Translations under genes and position numbers: made by a program
DNA from: Euglena gracilis
Taxonomy: Eukaryota; Euglenida; Euglenophyceae; Euglenales
Length of the DNA: 64,000 nucleotides
Direction of reading: 5' to 3'
Assembly: GCA_039621445.1 (NCBI GenBank)
Contig: CP154956.1
Location: 66,790,257-66,854,256, forward strand
Notes under the pieces: generated by a model
The model's database searches: none
Told to the model about the DNA's origin: nothing
The model's input: the letters and a program-made list of their open reading frames with translations, nothing else
Shown: in pieces, positions 1 through 8,119 of the stretch
How positions within the stretch are numbered: position 1 is the first letter of the stretch
Layout: each line of letters begins with the position of its first letter

Positions 1-110
1 TCGTGAAGCATTAACGGCTTCATCGTGCTAGACCTTGAACTGTTCACGGTCCAGCATGATGAAGCCGTGAACTGTTCACGGCTTCATCGTGCTAGATCGT
101 GAATGGTTTT
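1..110. repeat. Hairpin-rich end of a broken element
   Basis: Two copies of a motif close to GGCTTCATCGTGCTAGA alternate with the inverted word GTGAACTGTTCAC, so the stretch folds into stacked hairpins. It runs into the recombinase-like frame that follows, and a further perfect palindrome lies beyond that frame at 742-794. The arrangement looks like the end of a foldback or TIR element cut by the window edge. This is inferred from structure only. Confidence 0.4.
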
Positions 111-813
111 TTTTTGAAGAAAGGCTCCACATAAAAGCGTTCCGGATCGAACGGAAGAAAAAATTTGGTGACCCTGGCGGTAGGGGAACACTGCGCTCCT
201 TCAAAAGGGCCAGCTGGCGATCGATCGCCTGAACGGGGCAGGTGCGTGGGTCATCGCCGGACGTGATCATCAAGGAAAAAAGTTTGTGATCCACGTGGTT
301 TAGGTCCCCCGGCAGGTTTTTCATCGTGCCCACGACAATGCTGTAAGATTTGCGCCCCTCAAGCTCAAGCTCAAGCTTGAAACTCTCCACCACCGAACGC
401 CGCAGCACCTCCCCACAATACCCGGTGGTGTACCCCAGCTTGAGTAAATTTTTCCTCTGGACCCAAAATGGGCTGTCGCGCCCCGCTGCAATCAGCATGC
501 TGTCGTTTTTGGTTCTTTGGACGAAGGTTTTGTGGGATGGGCACGATGGACCATTGACGCGCGAGAACTTTTCAAGACGCAGCAAGAGGCTGATGCCTGG
601 GTCAAGGTGAGACAAGAGAAGGCCGGAAAAGATGGCCGCCTTCGTTCCATGCTGGTGTCCTCTTTTCGGACATAGGAAAATGCTGTCAGTTGCATTTACT
701 GATACGAAAACTGTGTTTAGAACGTCGCTTCGGGCGTGAAGACGTGTTTCAGAACGCCGCTTCGGGCAGCCCGAAGCGGCGTTCTGAAACACGTGTATTC
801 TAAAATTTGACAT
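76..813 (-). pseudogene. Possible tyrosine-recombinase fragment (Crypton/DIRS-like)
   Basis: This is a 245-residue open frame on the minus strand. Its middle and C-terminal part reads like the catalytic half of eukaryotic tyrosine recombinases. A short basic stretch around GTMKNLPGD is followed by a D-x-x-T-CPV-x-A signature (residues about 188-198), of the kind that precedes the last catalytic helices in Crypton and DIRS recombinases. I cannot point to the R-H-R-Y residues with confidence. The first 50 residues are only the translation of the hairpin at 742-794, so the true start is probably further in. An unrelated protein with a chance CPV motif is possible. Confidence 0.35.
742..794. repeat. 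Perfect ~53-bp palindrome
   Basis: The arm containing GTGTTTCAGAACGCCGCTTC is followed after a minimal centre by its exact reverse complement. It resembles the hairpins of families R1 and R2 in composition but has a different sequence. It probably marks an end of the element containing the recombinase-like frame. Confidence 0.75.
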
Positions 814-834
814 CCTAATTTGTAAAATCCCACA

Positions 835-1335
835 CCTCAGGTGCCATACAGCATATCAATTGAAAGCTCTCCCCATGAGCTTTCATTTGGTACCCTCAGA
901 ACACAGCCACACTGCACAGCGCCCTGAAAATCGCCGATCGCATGTTCCGACCCTTTTCGCAAATTCCAAAATCCACTGTTCACCTGCCATGTTGCCCCTT
1001 GATCGATAGCCCTTCTCGAGGGCTTTCAGCAGATGGCCTTAGATTTCAGTCGTGCCGCATGGTATTTTATTTCAGAAATCCCCCAAATTTGACCAAATGG
1101 AAATTGTTGCACAAAATACCCCAATTTCTGGCCAAATACCTCCCCAAAACTGCTCAGATATGATTAGACATGATTGCCACATTCTAAAAACCATTTTGGA
1201 CACTTTTTGGCACTTTTCATTTTAGGTCCCCTGGACGCCGTCTTCCCGCCCAAACCGCCGGTTCGGCTCAGAAAATTCTGCGTCGAACCGGCGTCCTGAA
1301 CGCCGGTTCGGGCGTGAAGCCAGAGCCCCACAGAG
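835..1335 (+). repeat. Family R2 copy a (hairpin-ended repeat)
   Basis: The unit holds the inverted pair GAAAGCTC / GAGCTTTC near 858-888, a CTTCTCGAGGGCTTTCAGC block near 1010, and an A-rich part around 1080-1160. It ends with a GC-rich hairpin built from GAACCGGCGT / ACGCCGGTTC near 1240-1310. The same succession recurs at 11,777-12,500 and, inverted, at 40,440-41,010, so this is one dispersed family. No coding frame is shared between copies, which suggests a non-autonomous element. Confidence 0.75.
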
Positions 1336-1339
1336 CTAC

Positions 1340-1970
1340 ACGGTTTCTACTACAAAAAAGGGGGGGCGGACGCCAGTTCTGTCCAAAACCCGGCGTTCCG
1401 GACGCCGGTTCCGAAGGACGGAACTGGCGTCCGGAACGCCGGGTTTTGGACAGAACCGGCGTCCGCCCCCCCCCCCCTGTTTAAAGCGGCGTTTTAGAGA
1501 CGCCGGGTTCAGGACAGAACCGGCGTCCCAACCTTCGGTCAAAGGACCCTCCCAGGACCAATCTCCGACCACTCATCTGCAATGTCACGCCACTTTGCAT
1601 TTGACCAAATTCCGGCGATCGCGAGGGTATTTCTGGGTGTGTCAATCGTCCAGTTACAAAGTCACCCCTCAATTGAAAGCTCTTTTCATCAGACGACTGG
1701 TGATCACCACCAAATTCAGCCATGCCGCCTGGTACTCTTATTTCATGTCACTGGGAAATCCTAATTTCACAACTCTGGTACCCCCCAGGGCCCCTCAAGG
1801 TGGTCGATTCGAAGAGAAAAAACGTTTCTGTAAGGTTTATTCAGCATCTTAAACCAAAAATCACCAAAAAAATTTACCACAAATTTCGACTCAGATTCTG
1901 GCCGATCCGACGATCGCGAGCGTATCTCGGGCTGCGTGCAACGTCAGGGTACCAAGCATACAATTGCTTA
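1340..1970 (+). repeat. Family R1 copy a, left part
   Basis: The copy opens with a long hairpin (about 1,355-1,476) made of GGACGCCGG / CCGGCGTCC words. The body follows, with the conserved block GAAAGCTCTTTTCATCAGAC. It matches the intact-looking copy at 53,456-54,290 and the inverted one at 34,540-35,500. Here the body is interrupted; its continuation lies at about 2,300-2,331, 4,003-4,046 and 7,527-7,789. Confidence 0.75.
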
Positions 1971-2300
1971 CCGACCCCCGGGGGGGGGGGGGAGGGGGGT
2001 CACTCCACCTTTTTAAAAACCAGTCAGTCACTCATTTTCAAAAAACCAGCCAGTCACTACCCCCCCCCGGGGGGTCGGCCACTCAGAAAAATGGCCACTT
2101 TCCAGTCACTTTAGGCCATTTTAGGCCCAAAAAATTTTTCCGGCGCCTTCGGCGCCGTGGTCACTCAAGCCACTTTTGCCCACTCCTGGCCGACCCCCCC
2201 CCCGGGGGGGGGGGTCCGGGCCAAAAACCAGTCAATCATTCTGAAAAAACCAGTCACCCCCCCCGGGGGGGGGGGGGGTCGGTCAGTGCTTAAGCAATTG
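1955..2300. mobile_element. Miniature element with C/G-run arms inserted in R1
   Basis: The insert starts near CAATTGCTTACCGACC and ends near the inverted GGTCAGTGCTTAAGCAATTG, giving terminal inverted repeats. Inside are several AACCAGTCAGTCAC-like words next to runs of 8-13 C or G. R1 sequence resumes just afterwards. A related core occurs at 44,745-45,140. There is no coding capacity. Confidence 0.6.
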
Positions 2301-2342
2301 CCTGGTACCAAGTTACCCTCGATCGAAAGCTCTTTTCTACAC

Positions 2343-2457
2343 ACAAATTGTGGCTGAGCCCACATTTCAGCCTGAAAACGTGTTCAGCCAGGGGGCCCCC
2401 GAAGGGGGCCCCCTGAACACGTTTTCAGGCTGAAATCTGGGCTCAGCCACAATTTGT
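2343..2457. repeat. ~115-bp palindrome of the PHD element
   Basis: Each arm runs from ACAAATTGTGGCTGAGCC through TTTCAGCCTGAAAACGTG to a C/G-rich centre. The same palindrome precedes the TIR in all other copies (10,568-10,713; 16,430-16,542; 53,331-53,446; 62,781-62,875), always at the side where the PHD gene starts. It is therefore a fixed part of the element. Confidence 0.85.
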
Positions 2458-2570
2458 TTAAAAACGTGTTCAGAGCCCGCCAAATGCCTGCCCTGAAATT
2501 TGTGGTCATGATTCACGCAAGGGGTCAAAAACGCGAATTTGTGAAATTCGGACCCAAAAAACGGCGCCCT

Positions 2571-2984
2571 ACCCCCCCCCCCCTAGTCGTATGACCGGGT
2601 TCCTGCAACCTGTGACCGGGGGGGGGTGGTCATAACACCCCCATAACCTGCAACCTGTGACCGGGGGGTGGTCATAGATGAGGGGGCGGTCGTAGAAGTG
2701 TGTGAAAACTGTCCCAAAATGGCAGATTTACCCCCCCCAAAATGTCCCATTTTTCAAAAATCCGGCGCTTCGCGCCGGCAGGGGGGACCTTATTTTGGGG
2801 GGGTCCATTTCATGGATTTTTGCTCGGACCGGCCAGGGGGGGGACTTATTTTTGGAGGTTAAATTTTTCGCAACCTGCAACCTGTGACCGGGGGGGGTGG
2901 TCATAACACCCCCATGACCTGCAACCTGTGACCGGGGGGTGGTCATAAATGAGGGGTGGTCGTACGACTAGGGGGGGGGGGTAA
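2571..2984. mobile_element. Nested element with CCTAGTCGTAYGACC ends
   Basis: The copy A sequence reads GGCGCCCT before this block and TAATGGAAAACGTG after it. Copies C and D run straight across the equivalent point, so about 410 bp are inserted. The ends are inverted (CCTAGTCGTATGACC on the left, GGTCGTACGACTAGG on the right). A word near AACCTGTGACCGGGGGG with GGTCATA occurs twice at each end. The interior has no recognisable frame. Confidence 0.7.
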
Positions 2985-2989
2985 TGGAA

Positions 2990-3125
2990 AACGTGCCTGG
3001 ACACAAATGCCTTAATGGAAAATGTGTCATTGCCACAGATGCCCTCATTGAAAACGTGCCTAACCACAGATGCCTTAATGGAAAACGTGTCATTGCCACA
3101 GATGCCCTCATGGAAAACGTGTCAC
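2990..3125 (+). repeat. Subterminal 31-33-bp tandem units of copy A
   Basis: Alternating units of the type GAAAACGTGTCATTGCCACA and GAAAACGTGCCTAACCACA, each followed by GATGCCYTMATTG, are repeated in tandem. The mirror array lies at 3,858-3,950, and the same units flank the gene in copies C and D. Every unit carries AAAACGTG, the core also found in the TIR and palindrome, so they may be protein-binding sites. That role is inferred. Confidence 0.8.
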
Positions 3126-3127
3126 CC

Positions 3128-3703
3128 CCCCCTTTTCCGCAGCCTTCCCACTATGCTAAACGCACGGCAAACTTTGTGAATGGTCTTTTGCCACCTCCCC
3201 CTAGGACGGAACTGTTCCTGGATGCTCTCGCGGTATACCAGCAAGATGCCAAGAAGCCGAAGGTTGACCCCCTTCATGGCACCTTGCTGGCACAGGGCAA
3301 CACAAAGAAAAAGTCCGGCTCCGTGGGAGCAGAGCTTGCTGCTGTTGCCAACTGTTTGGAGTTCGCCAAACTGTGTCAACATCGGCAAGCCTCTTATCCT
3401 GAGCTGCATGCTTTCTTTGTTGCCTGGACGGGATGGGAGCTGGAACCCAGCCTGTTGTTCGATGAGGCGAGCGTCATTGAACAATGTGTGGCTCAACGTG
3501 AGCAGCAGTCGGGAACTTTGTTCGTTTCAGGGAATCGTTCGGCAACCTCTTTTCTTCTTTGCCATTCCCAAAAATCCAAATCGTGTGGAGCTGAACAAAG
3601 TTGTGTGTGACGCCTGCGGTTTGGCATATCATTTTCATTGCCAAGATTTGCGGCGGCCACCAAAGTATGGCTCTTTTTTGTGTAAAGCGTGTCGTGTTCC
3701 GTG
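3128..3703 (+). pseudogene. PHD-finger protein of the repeat element, copy A
   Basis: The frame begins with a block near AKRTANFVNGLLPPPP, followed by an alpha-helical region of about 100 residues (QGNTKKKSG, ELAAVANCLEFAKLCQH, FDEASVIEQC). A frameshift near 3,540 moves the reading into the PHD part, where CDACGLAYHFHC and CKAC are visible before the TGA at about 3,703. The first CxxC pair, present as CGFCG in copies B and C, is absent here, so the zinc finger is incomplete. Copies A and D share an extra segment (AVYQQDAKKPK) that B and C lack. PHD fingers usually read histone H3 tails. I do not recognise the N-terminal domain. Confidence 0.7.
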
Positions 3704-4002
3704 ATGTCCGCCACTCCGTGTCGTTGTGATCCAAGGCAACCTAGCCTTCTGTTGTGTTGTAGAGTGCCCCGGACCCGCCTCACTCGTTGAGGACCACCCG
3801 GCCTCGCAACCGCCCGCCGATTTTTCGTGACAGCGTTTTTTACTTTTTACTCAGGGTTGCCACAGATGCCGTAATGGAAAACGTGTCATTGCCACAGATG
3901 CCTTAATGGAAAACGTGTCATTGCCACAGATGCCCTCATTGAAAACGTGTTCATGACCACAAATTTCAGGGCAGGCATTTGGCGGGCTGAACACGTTTTT
4001 AA

Positions 4003-4046
4003 CAGATGCGGTGCTCATCAGATCTTTCCACGCCGCACGGTACTCT
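4003..4046 (+). repeat. Family R1 copy a, middle part
   Basis: AACAGATGCGGTGCTCATCA and the following CCACGCCGCACGGTACTCT continue R1 after copy A. The stretch ends at the TCT that is duplicated on the far side of element H1. Confidence 0.75.
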
Positions 4047-4124
4047 GGAGGCTAGGCGCGCCGCTCGGGGGGGCCGGGACCCCCCCCCCCCTGCGCGGCC
4101 GCTCGCCCCCCCCCCTGGACCCCC

Positions 4125-4235
4125 CCCCCCCACTAAGCCCGTGTACCCCCCCTCCGGGTTTGGACAAAGCCCGTGGACCCCCTATGCAGGCTTTAGCAGG
4201 AGGGGGGTACACGGGCTTTGTCCTGAGCCCTGTGA
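4125..4235. repeat. ACGGGCTTTGTCC / C-run repeat
   Basis: The word near ACGGGCTTTGTCC occurs in both orientations beside CCCCCC runs, giving a short inverted structure. The same words are denser at 6,765-6,975. Confidence 0.6.
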
Positions 4236-4239
4236 ACCC

Positions 4240-4500
4240 CCCCCTGAAAGTGAAAAGTGCAATGCACAACGATTAGGCAATATGAATGCAGTCAGTTGCC
4301 GAAAAAAATCCAGGGCCAGGCAGAGCGACAGCCACGGAATGTTTCTGGGGGGAAAAGCGGCAACTCAGGGAGCCAGTGGTGTCAACGCTGTGGTCGCTTG
4401 CCCTTCACACGGGCTGGCAGAGGGGGCATATCACCACCCTCACAGCGCGGACAACACCAGCTATTTTGGCTGGGAGCCATGGATCTCCCCCCACAGTCGT
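4240..4500. other. Unassigned part of H1 with a possible Cys-rich fragment
   Basis: The plus strand has an open frame whose translation includes QWCQRCGRLPF, a possible half zinc finger. No further motif is visible and the frame is not continued beyond the TATAAGAC array. I would not call a gene here. Confidence 0.25.
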
Positions 4501-4680
4501 AACCCCCCCCCCCCCAAATATAAGACACCCCTCACTATAAGACACCCCCCAAATATAAGACACCCTTTGGGGATTTTCGGGCCGACACCCAAATATAAGA
4601 CACCCCCCAAATATAAGACACCCCTGGGCCGGCACCTACTTCTCCAAATATAAGACACCCCCAAGGCCTTCCACAGTGAG
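4500..4680. repeat. AAATATAAGACACCCCC array
   Basis: At least seven copies of AATATAAGACACC separated by C-runs or GC-rich linkers lie in direct orientation. A second cluster lies at 5,045-5,190. The two clusters probably belong to one miniature-element type with C-run arms; similar ATATAAGACC words occur at 49,935-50,085. Confidence 0.7.
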
Positions 4681-5045
4681 TGTGGAGCAGCAAGTCTCAA
4701 GGCACGATGAAAACAACCAATGCACGTCCAGTCTACTGCTTTTGGGTGAAGCAACTTCTTTTTGGGTGTAGCAGATCAAGGTTGAGAATCTATTATTTTG
4801 AACAGCAAGAAAGCGACCAATCTGCAAGTGGTGATGAATGACGTTCAGACAAATGTGCCAGTGTTCGTATTTTCCAATTTCTAGAAAATGAGGCAGTCCG
4901 TTGTGCCAAGTTCATCACCACTTGCAGATTGGTCGCTTTCAGCATACACACTCTCCAAAGCGTCGGAAGACGACCCGTCAGACATGAAGAAAAACCCTAT
5001 ATATGAAGGTACGAGGACATTAGCACAACAACATACTTGCTGGAA
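4680..5045. other. Unassigned sequence inside H1
   Basis: About 360 bases between two TATAAGAC clusters have normal composition. An inverted pair, GCGACCAATCTGCAAGTGGT near 4,812 and its complement near 4,915, forms a hairpin with TGATGAA at its arms. I see no protein motif. Confidence 0.3.
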
Positions 5046-5190
5046 AAGTGTCCAAATATAAGACACCCCTCAGTCATCCGCCTGAGACCCAAATATAAGA
5101 CACCCCCCAAATATAAGACACCCTTTGGCGAAATTGGTCGACACCCAAATATAAGACACCGGTGTCTTATATTTGGGGGGGGGGGTTTAG
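5045..5190. repeat. TATAAGACACC array with perfect palindrome
   Basis: Several AATATAAGACACC units end at 5,143-5,180 in an exact palindrome (CAAATATAAGACACC joined to GGTGTCTTATATTTG), followed by a run of ten G. Confidence 0.75.
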
Positions 5191-5552
5191 TGCCACGCTT
5201 CGTTGCAACAGTGACACAACAATGGCCGCAAGAGGCCTCGGCGGACCAGTGGCTGCAAGCAACGGGCACACGGCTGCCCAGCGTAACGATCCTCCGTGAT
5301 CTCCTCCGGGGCTTGGGCTTTTGTCTGTTTGTGCCGCGAAGCAGCGTTGTCATAAAAACATACTATACCCTTCTGGTGCTTTCTCCCCCCCCCCACGGAG
5401 CCGGAAACTAGGGGGGGGGGAATAATCGACCGGGTCGCCCCACAGCTGGCGGGGGGGGGGGGACTTGCCTTACTTGGATGGTTGTCGTTGTCGTTGTGGT
5501 GGTCGTTGGCGTTGTGGACGCTTGGCTGGTTGTCATTGTGAGTGTTGACTCA
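5190..5552. other. Unassigned part of H1
   Basis: A short minus-strand frame at 5,187-5,396 contains the Cys-rich text GQPCARC and LLCHCCNEAWH, which could be a zinc-finger remnant. Two G-runs and a GTTGTCGTTGTCGTTGTGG simple repeat follow at 5,480-5,530. Nothing here is firm. Confidence 0.25.
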
Positions 5553-5848
5553 TGATGGTCCCCTGCGTGCAGCATGCGCAAACAGCTCGAGCAGAAGCGA
5601 GGCCTTGGGGAAAGCGGGCGGTGACGGCGCCGGCAGTCTTACCCCCTCCGGCAGGCACTGCCTCCTCGTCTAACCAAATCCTTGGGGAGGGGGGTGAGGC
5701 TGGCATTGAGCTGGATGATGGCCTCGATGCTGAGTGTCAAGAGGACGCTCCAGCCACCGCTGTAGATGCAATAGCTAACCAGCTGGATGCGGAGCTTGCT
5801 GCTGCACTCCACGCACAGATTAACAATTTACGCCCTCGTCGCAGGTGA
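5552..5848 (+). pseudogene. hAT transposase N-terminal fragment
   Basis: A 98-residue frame ends with an acidic segment (ELDDGLD ... EDAP) followed by LDAELAAALHAQINN. The same text occurs near the start of the hAT-like relic on the other strand at 48,029-47,850 (ELDDGLDDERLDDAP ... LDAELAADLHAQLNN). The two are therefore relatives, and this fragment represents only the region before the zinc finger. It stops at a TGA after RPRRR; no DUF659 or catalytic part follows in this interval. It probably entered H1 by nested insertion. Confidence 0.5.
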
Positions 5849-5849
5849 C

Positions 5850-6110
5850 CTCAACACAAAGCGGGTCTTCATTGAACCTTTGTTTCCCGTGTAGCTTGGA
5901 TCGTCCAGAGACTTTTTGGGGGGGGAAATAATCAGACGGGTCCCAGTTTTCCATTTCCGGGCCAAAAAGTGGGGGGGGAATAATCGACCGGGGAAAAGCA
6001 CCAAAAGGGTAATGGTACAAAATTTGGAAATTGCCTCTTTGCCTTTGGAACGATCTGTCGCTCTGGCCTGCCATGCTTTTGGAGCACCGCGAGCGCATTC
6101 ATGTTACCCT
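5850..6110. other. Short G-run region, no gene
   Basis: Two runs of eight or more G flank GAAATAATCAGACGG and GGAATAATCGACCGG, near-copies in direct orientation that also occur at 5,410. No protein motif is visible. Confidence 0.3.
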
Positions 6111-6300
6111 CACCCCCCCCATTTGCCCCCCCCCTAATTGGCTAATTGGGGGTCCCGTTGGACGGTCCATTAGCCAATTAGGGGGGGGGGTTAGGCTTAT
6201 TGGCCATTGGCTGGGGTACCCCCCCCCTAATTGGCTAATTGGGGGGTCCGAAGGAGCCCGGCCATTAGCCAAACAGGGGGGGGGGTGAGGGTAGTGGTCA
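6108..6300. mobile_element. Miniature element with TAATTGGCTAATTGG core
   Basis: The ends are TTACCCTCACCCCCCC on the left and GGGGGGGTGAGGGTA on the right, an inverted repeat. Inside, CCCCTAATTGGCTAATTGGG alternates with its complement. Relatives occur at 39,395-39,640 and 41,460-41,715. It is under 200 bp and non-coding. Confidence 0.7.
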
Positions 6301-6705
6301 GAGTCGAGGGTGCCCATTCATACATGGGCACTCCAGCCTCCTCACACAGCACTTTCCGGTTTGCCTTGACTGCCACAATTTTGGGTTCCGTGTTGACCAG
6401 GCATTCCGCACAGAGGGACCACTTTGCAAAGGCAACCATGTACTCATCCAAATTTTGCGTTTTCCAGCCCCCATTCTCGCAAACTTTCTGTGAATTTTTC
6501 AGGGCTGCATATGCCTTTTCATATTTTTTACGCTCCCCTCAGGATGAGGAACGGCTGCCTCAAAAGTGTCCCCAAAAAGTGTTGTGTCAGTTGACTCTGC
6601 CGTCAAGGATTCCAAACCTCTCTCCAGGTCCCTCAGGAAATCATCAAGTGTGGGCAGGAGCGGGAGAGCCGACTCGGCCGCGTTAACGAGCTGTGCGGGC
6701 ATCAT
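6300..6705 (-). pseudogene. Unknown protein fragment, frameshifted
   Basis: On the minus strand an ATG at 6,705 starts a frame (acidic, with TLDDFLRDLERGLESL) that becomes continuous, after one shift near 6,545, with a second frame reading ERKKYEKAYAALKNSQKVC and WSLCAECLVNTEPKIV. The two halves read like one helical protein of about 130 residues. I do not recognise the family. Its position inside H1 makes it a candidate remnant of H1's own protein or of another nested element. Confidence 0.4.
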
Positions 6706-6759
6706 AGCTGTGGAAAGGAAAAAAAATAGGCCAACGGTTGTCTACATGGCCGCTGTAGG

Positions 6760-6980
6760 GGGTCCACGGGCTTTGTCCAAATCCGGAGGGGGGTGTACAC
6801 GGGCTTATAAAATTGGTGGGGGGGGTACACGGGCTTTGTCCTGAGCCCTGTGTGGGGTACACAGGCTTTGTCCTGAGCCCTGTGTAGGAGTACACGGGCT
6901 TTGTCCGGAGCTACGCTCCGGACAAAGCCTGTGTACCCCACACAGGGCTCAGGACAAAGCCCGTGTACCACCCCACCAAT
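6760..6980. repeat. ACGGGCTTTGTCC inverted array
   Basis: About eight copies of ACGGGCTTTGTCC or its complement lie in opposite halves around a centre at 6,908-6,912 (GGAGCTACGCTCC). The block folds into one long hairpin of roughly 200 bases. It is related to 4,125-4,235. Confidence 0.75.
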
Positions 6981-6984
6981 TTTG

Positions 6985-7526
6985 ATATAGTGCCTAGCAT
7001 AGCCAAGAAAAAAATTTTTGTGAAAAAAATCGCGACTTTTTTGAGGCCCAAAAATGACCAAAAATGACCATTTTCGGACATAAAATGGAAAATTTGGGGG
7101 CCGCGGCCAAAAAAGCACTTTTTTGGTCAAAAATGGCCCAAAAATGGCAAAAAATGACCACTTTTTGGACCCGAAAATCACCGATTTTAGGATGCGCGCC
7201 GCCCGCGCGGCCGCCCTCGGACCCCCCCCCCCCCCGCGCGGCCGCTCGCCCCCCCCCTCGGGGGGTTGGTACGCCGTGGCGAGGGGGTCCGAATAGGGGG
7301 GGGGAGGGGGGTAAATGGCGTGGCGAGGGGGTCGGCGACCAGGGGGGGGGAGCGGTGTACCATGGTTTCCAACAAAATTTTCCTTCAAAAAATTGCGAAA
7401 ATCCCCGGTGGCGTGGCGAGGGGGTCCGGCTAGGGGGGGGGGGGTAAATGGCGTGGCGAGGCCCTCGGGGGGAGGGGTGTACCCCCCCCCCCTCAGCCCC
7501 CCCCCCCCCCGCTGTGCCTAGCCTCC
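6985..7526. repeat. Right subterminal region of H1, GC-rich
   Basis: The sequence from GCCTAGCATAGCCAAG through the CCAAAAATGACC words to CGCGCGGCCGCC matches, inverted, most of H2 at 50,995-51,215. Further on, GGCGTGGCGAGGGGGTC recurs four times beside G-runs, as also at 11,900-12,130 and 18,020-18,220. There is no credible coding frame; the open frames here are translations of G/C runs. Confidence 0.6.
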
Positions 7527-7789
7527 TCTATTTCGAAATCTGGGCTAATTTTCACCAAATTTGGATATCCACCCTAGCGGTCCCCAAATGGCAAAATTCA
7601 TTGTCCTGCATGGCTGAAACAATCATACCAGGACCTTTGGGCCACTTTTGGGCACTTTTGGTGACATTTTTAGGAATGAAAACCGTACGCCGTTCCTAAC
7701 GCCGGGTTTTAGGACAGAACCGGCGTCCCGAAAACCCGTGGGGGGGACGCCGGTTCTGTCCTGAACCCGGCGTCTCAAACGCCGGTTTA
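7527..7789 (+). repeat. Family R1 copy a, right end
   Basis: R1 resumes after H1 with TATTTCGAAATCTGGGC and ends in the GGACGCCGGTTCTGTCC hairpin and CTCAAACGCCGGTTTAA, exactly as copies at 54,040-54,290 and 63,250-63,880 do. Confidence 0.8.
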
Positions 7790-7792
7790 AGG

Positions 7793-8115
7793 TTGTGTTT
7801 ATAGCAACATGGCTTTGGTCAAAGTCTGTGTTTCTAAACACAGACTTTGGCGTGCCAAAATCTGTGTTTAGAAACACAGACTTTGACCTAAGTTTGTGTT
7901 TCTAAACACAGACTCCGACCTAGAAAATTGTGTTCACAATATTTGCAATATCTGCAATGATGCAGAAATAAAGGAGGGGACACTTTGGGGGGTCAATTTT
8001 TGGGCTTTGGCACCTTCGAGAAAATGGCCACTTTGAAGGGGGGGGGACAAATTTGCCAAAAAAATTGGCCACTCTGAGGGGGGGGGGCACTTTGAGGGCC
8101 CCAGGCGGAATATTG
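7793..8115 (+). mobile_element. Foldback element, 5'-type fragment
   Basis: GTGTTTATAGCAACATGGC is followed by repeated inverted words AAAGTCTGTGTTT / AAACACAGACTTT, then AATGATGCAGAAATAAAGGA and two units of a G-run repeat with GGGTCAATTTTTGGGCTTTG. The same succession opens the insertion in the retrotransposon pol gene at 30,347. The right end seen there is missing here. Confidence 0.7.
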
Positions 8116-8119
8116 GCCA

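Larger units (their letters stand above)
2332..4002 (+). mobile_element. PHD-finger TIR element, copy A
   Basis: From left to right the copy has TTTTCTACACACAAATTGTG, a near-perfect palindrome (2,343-2,457), and a terminal inverted repeat beginning TTTAAAAACGTGTTCAG (2,458-2,511) that is mirrored at 3,951-4,002. Subterminal tandem units follow at 2,990-3,125 and 3,858-3,950, and a PHD-type gene lies between them. The copy sits inside R1: the left flank ends AGCTCTTTT and the right flank resumes TTTTTAACAGA, while the uninterrupted R1 at 53,985 reads AGCTCTTTTTAACAGA. The insertion is therefore visible directly, with a TTTT duplication or a T-run target. It carries its own nested insert at 2,571-2,984. 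Confidence 0.85.
4047..7526. mobile_element. TIR element H1 (3.48 kb, 3-bp target duplication)
   Basis: The left end is GGAGGCTAGGCGCG and the right end is GTGCCTAGCCTCC, an inverted pair. R1 is cut between CGGTACTCT and TCTATTTCG, so TCT is duplicated; uninterrupted R1 at 54,040 reads GGTACTCTATTTC. The 439-bp element H2 (50,904-51,342) has the same ends and its own 3-bp duplication. Three-base duplications fit PIF/Harbinger or CACTA-type transposases, but I see no transposase of either kind. The interior is a mosaic of nested pieces: TATAAGAC arrays, an hAT-like fragment, an unknown frame and G/C-run elements. Confidence 0.7.

Noticed and set aside
2990-3125. CRISPR array
   Set aside because: Repeats are directly adjacent without unique spacers, the sequence is eukaryotic, and no cas gene is present.
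2984-3130. Coding repeat (TDALIENV / NGKRVIATDAL) fused to the PHD protein
   Set aside because: The tandem units are open on both strands and also occur on the 3' side of the gene in copies where no frame joins them.
2332-4002. Helitron origin for the PHD element
   Set aside because: It has long TIRs and lacks the 5' TC and 3' hairpin-CTRR ends of Helitrons.
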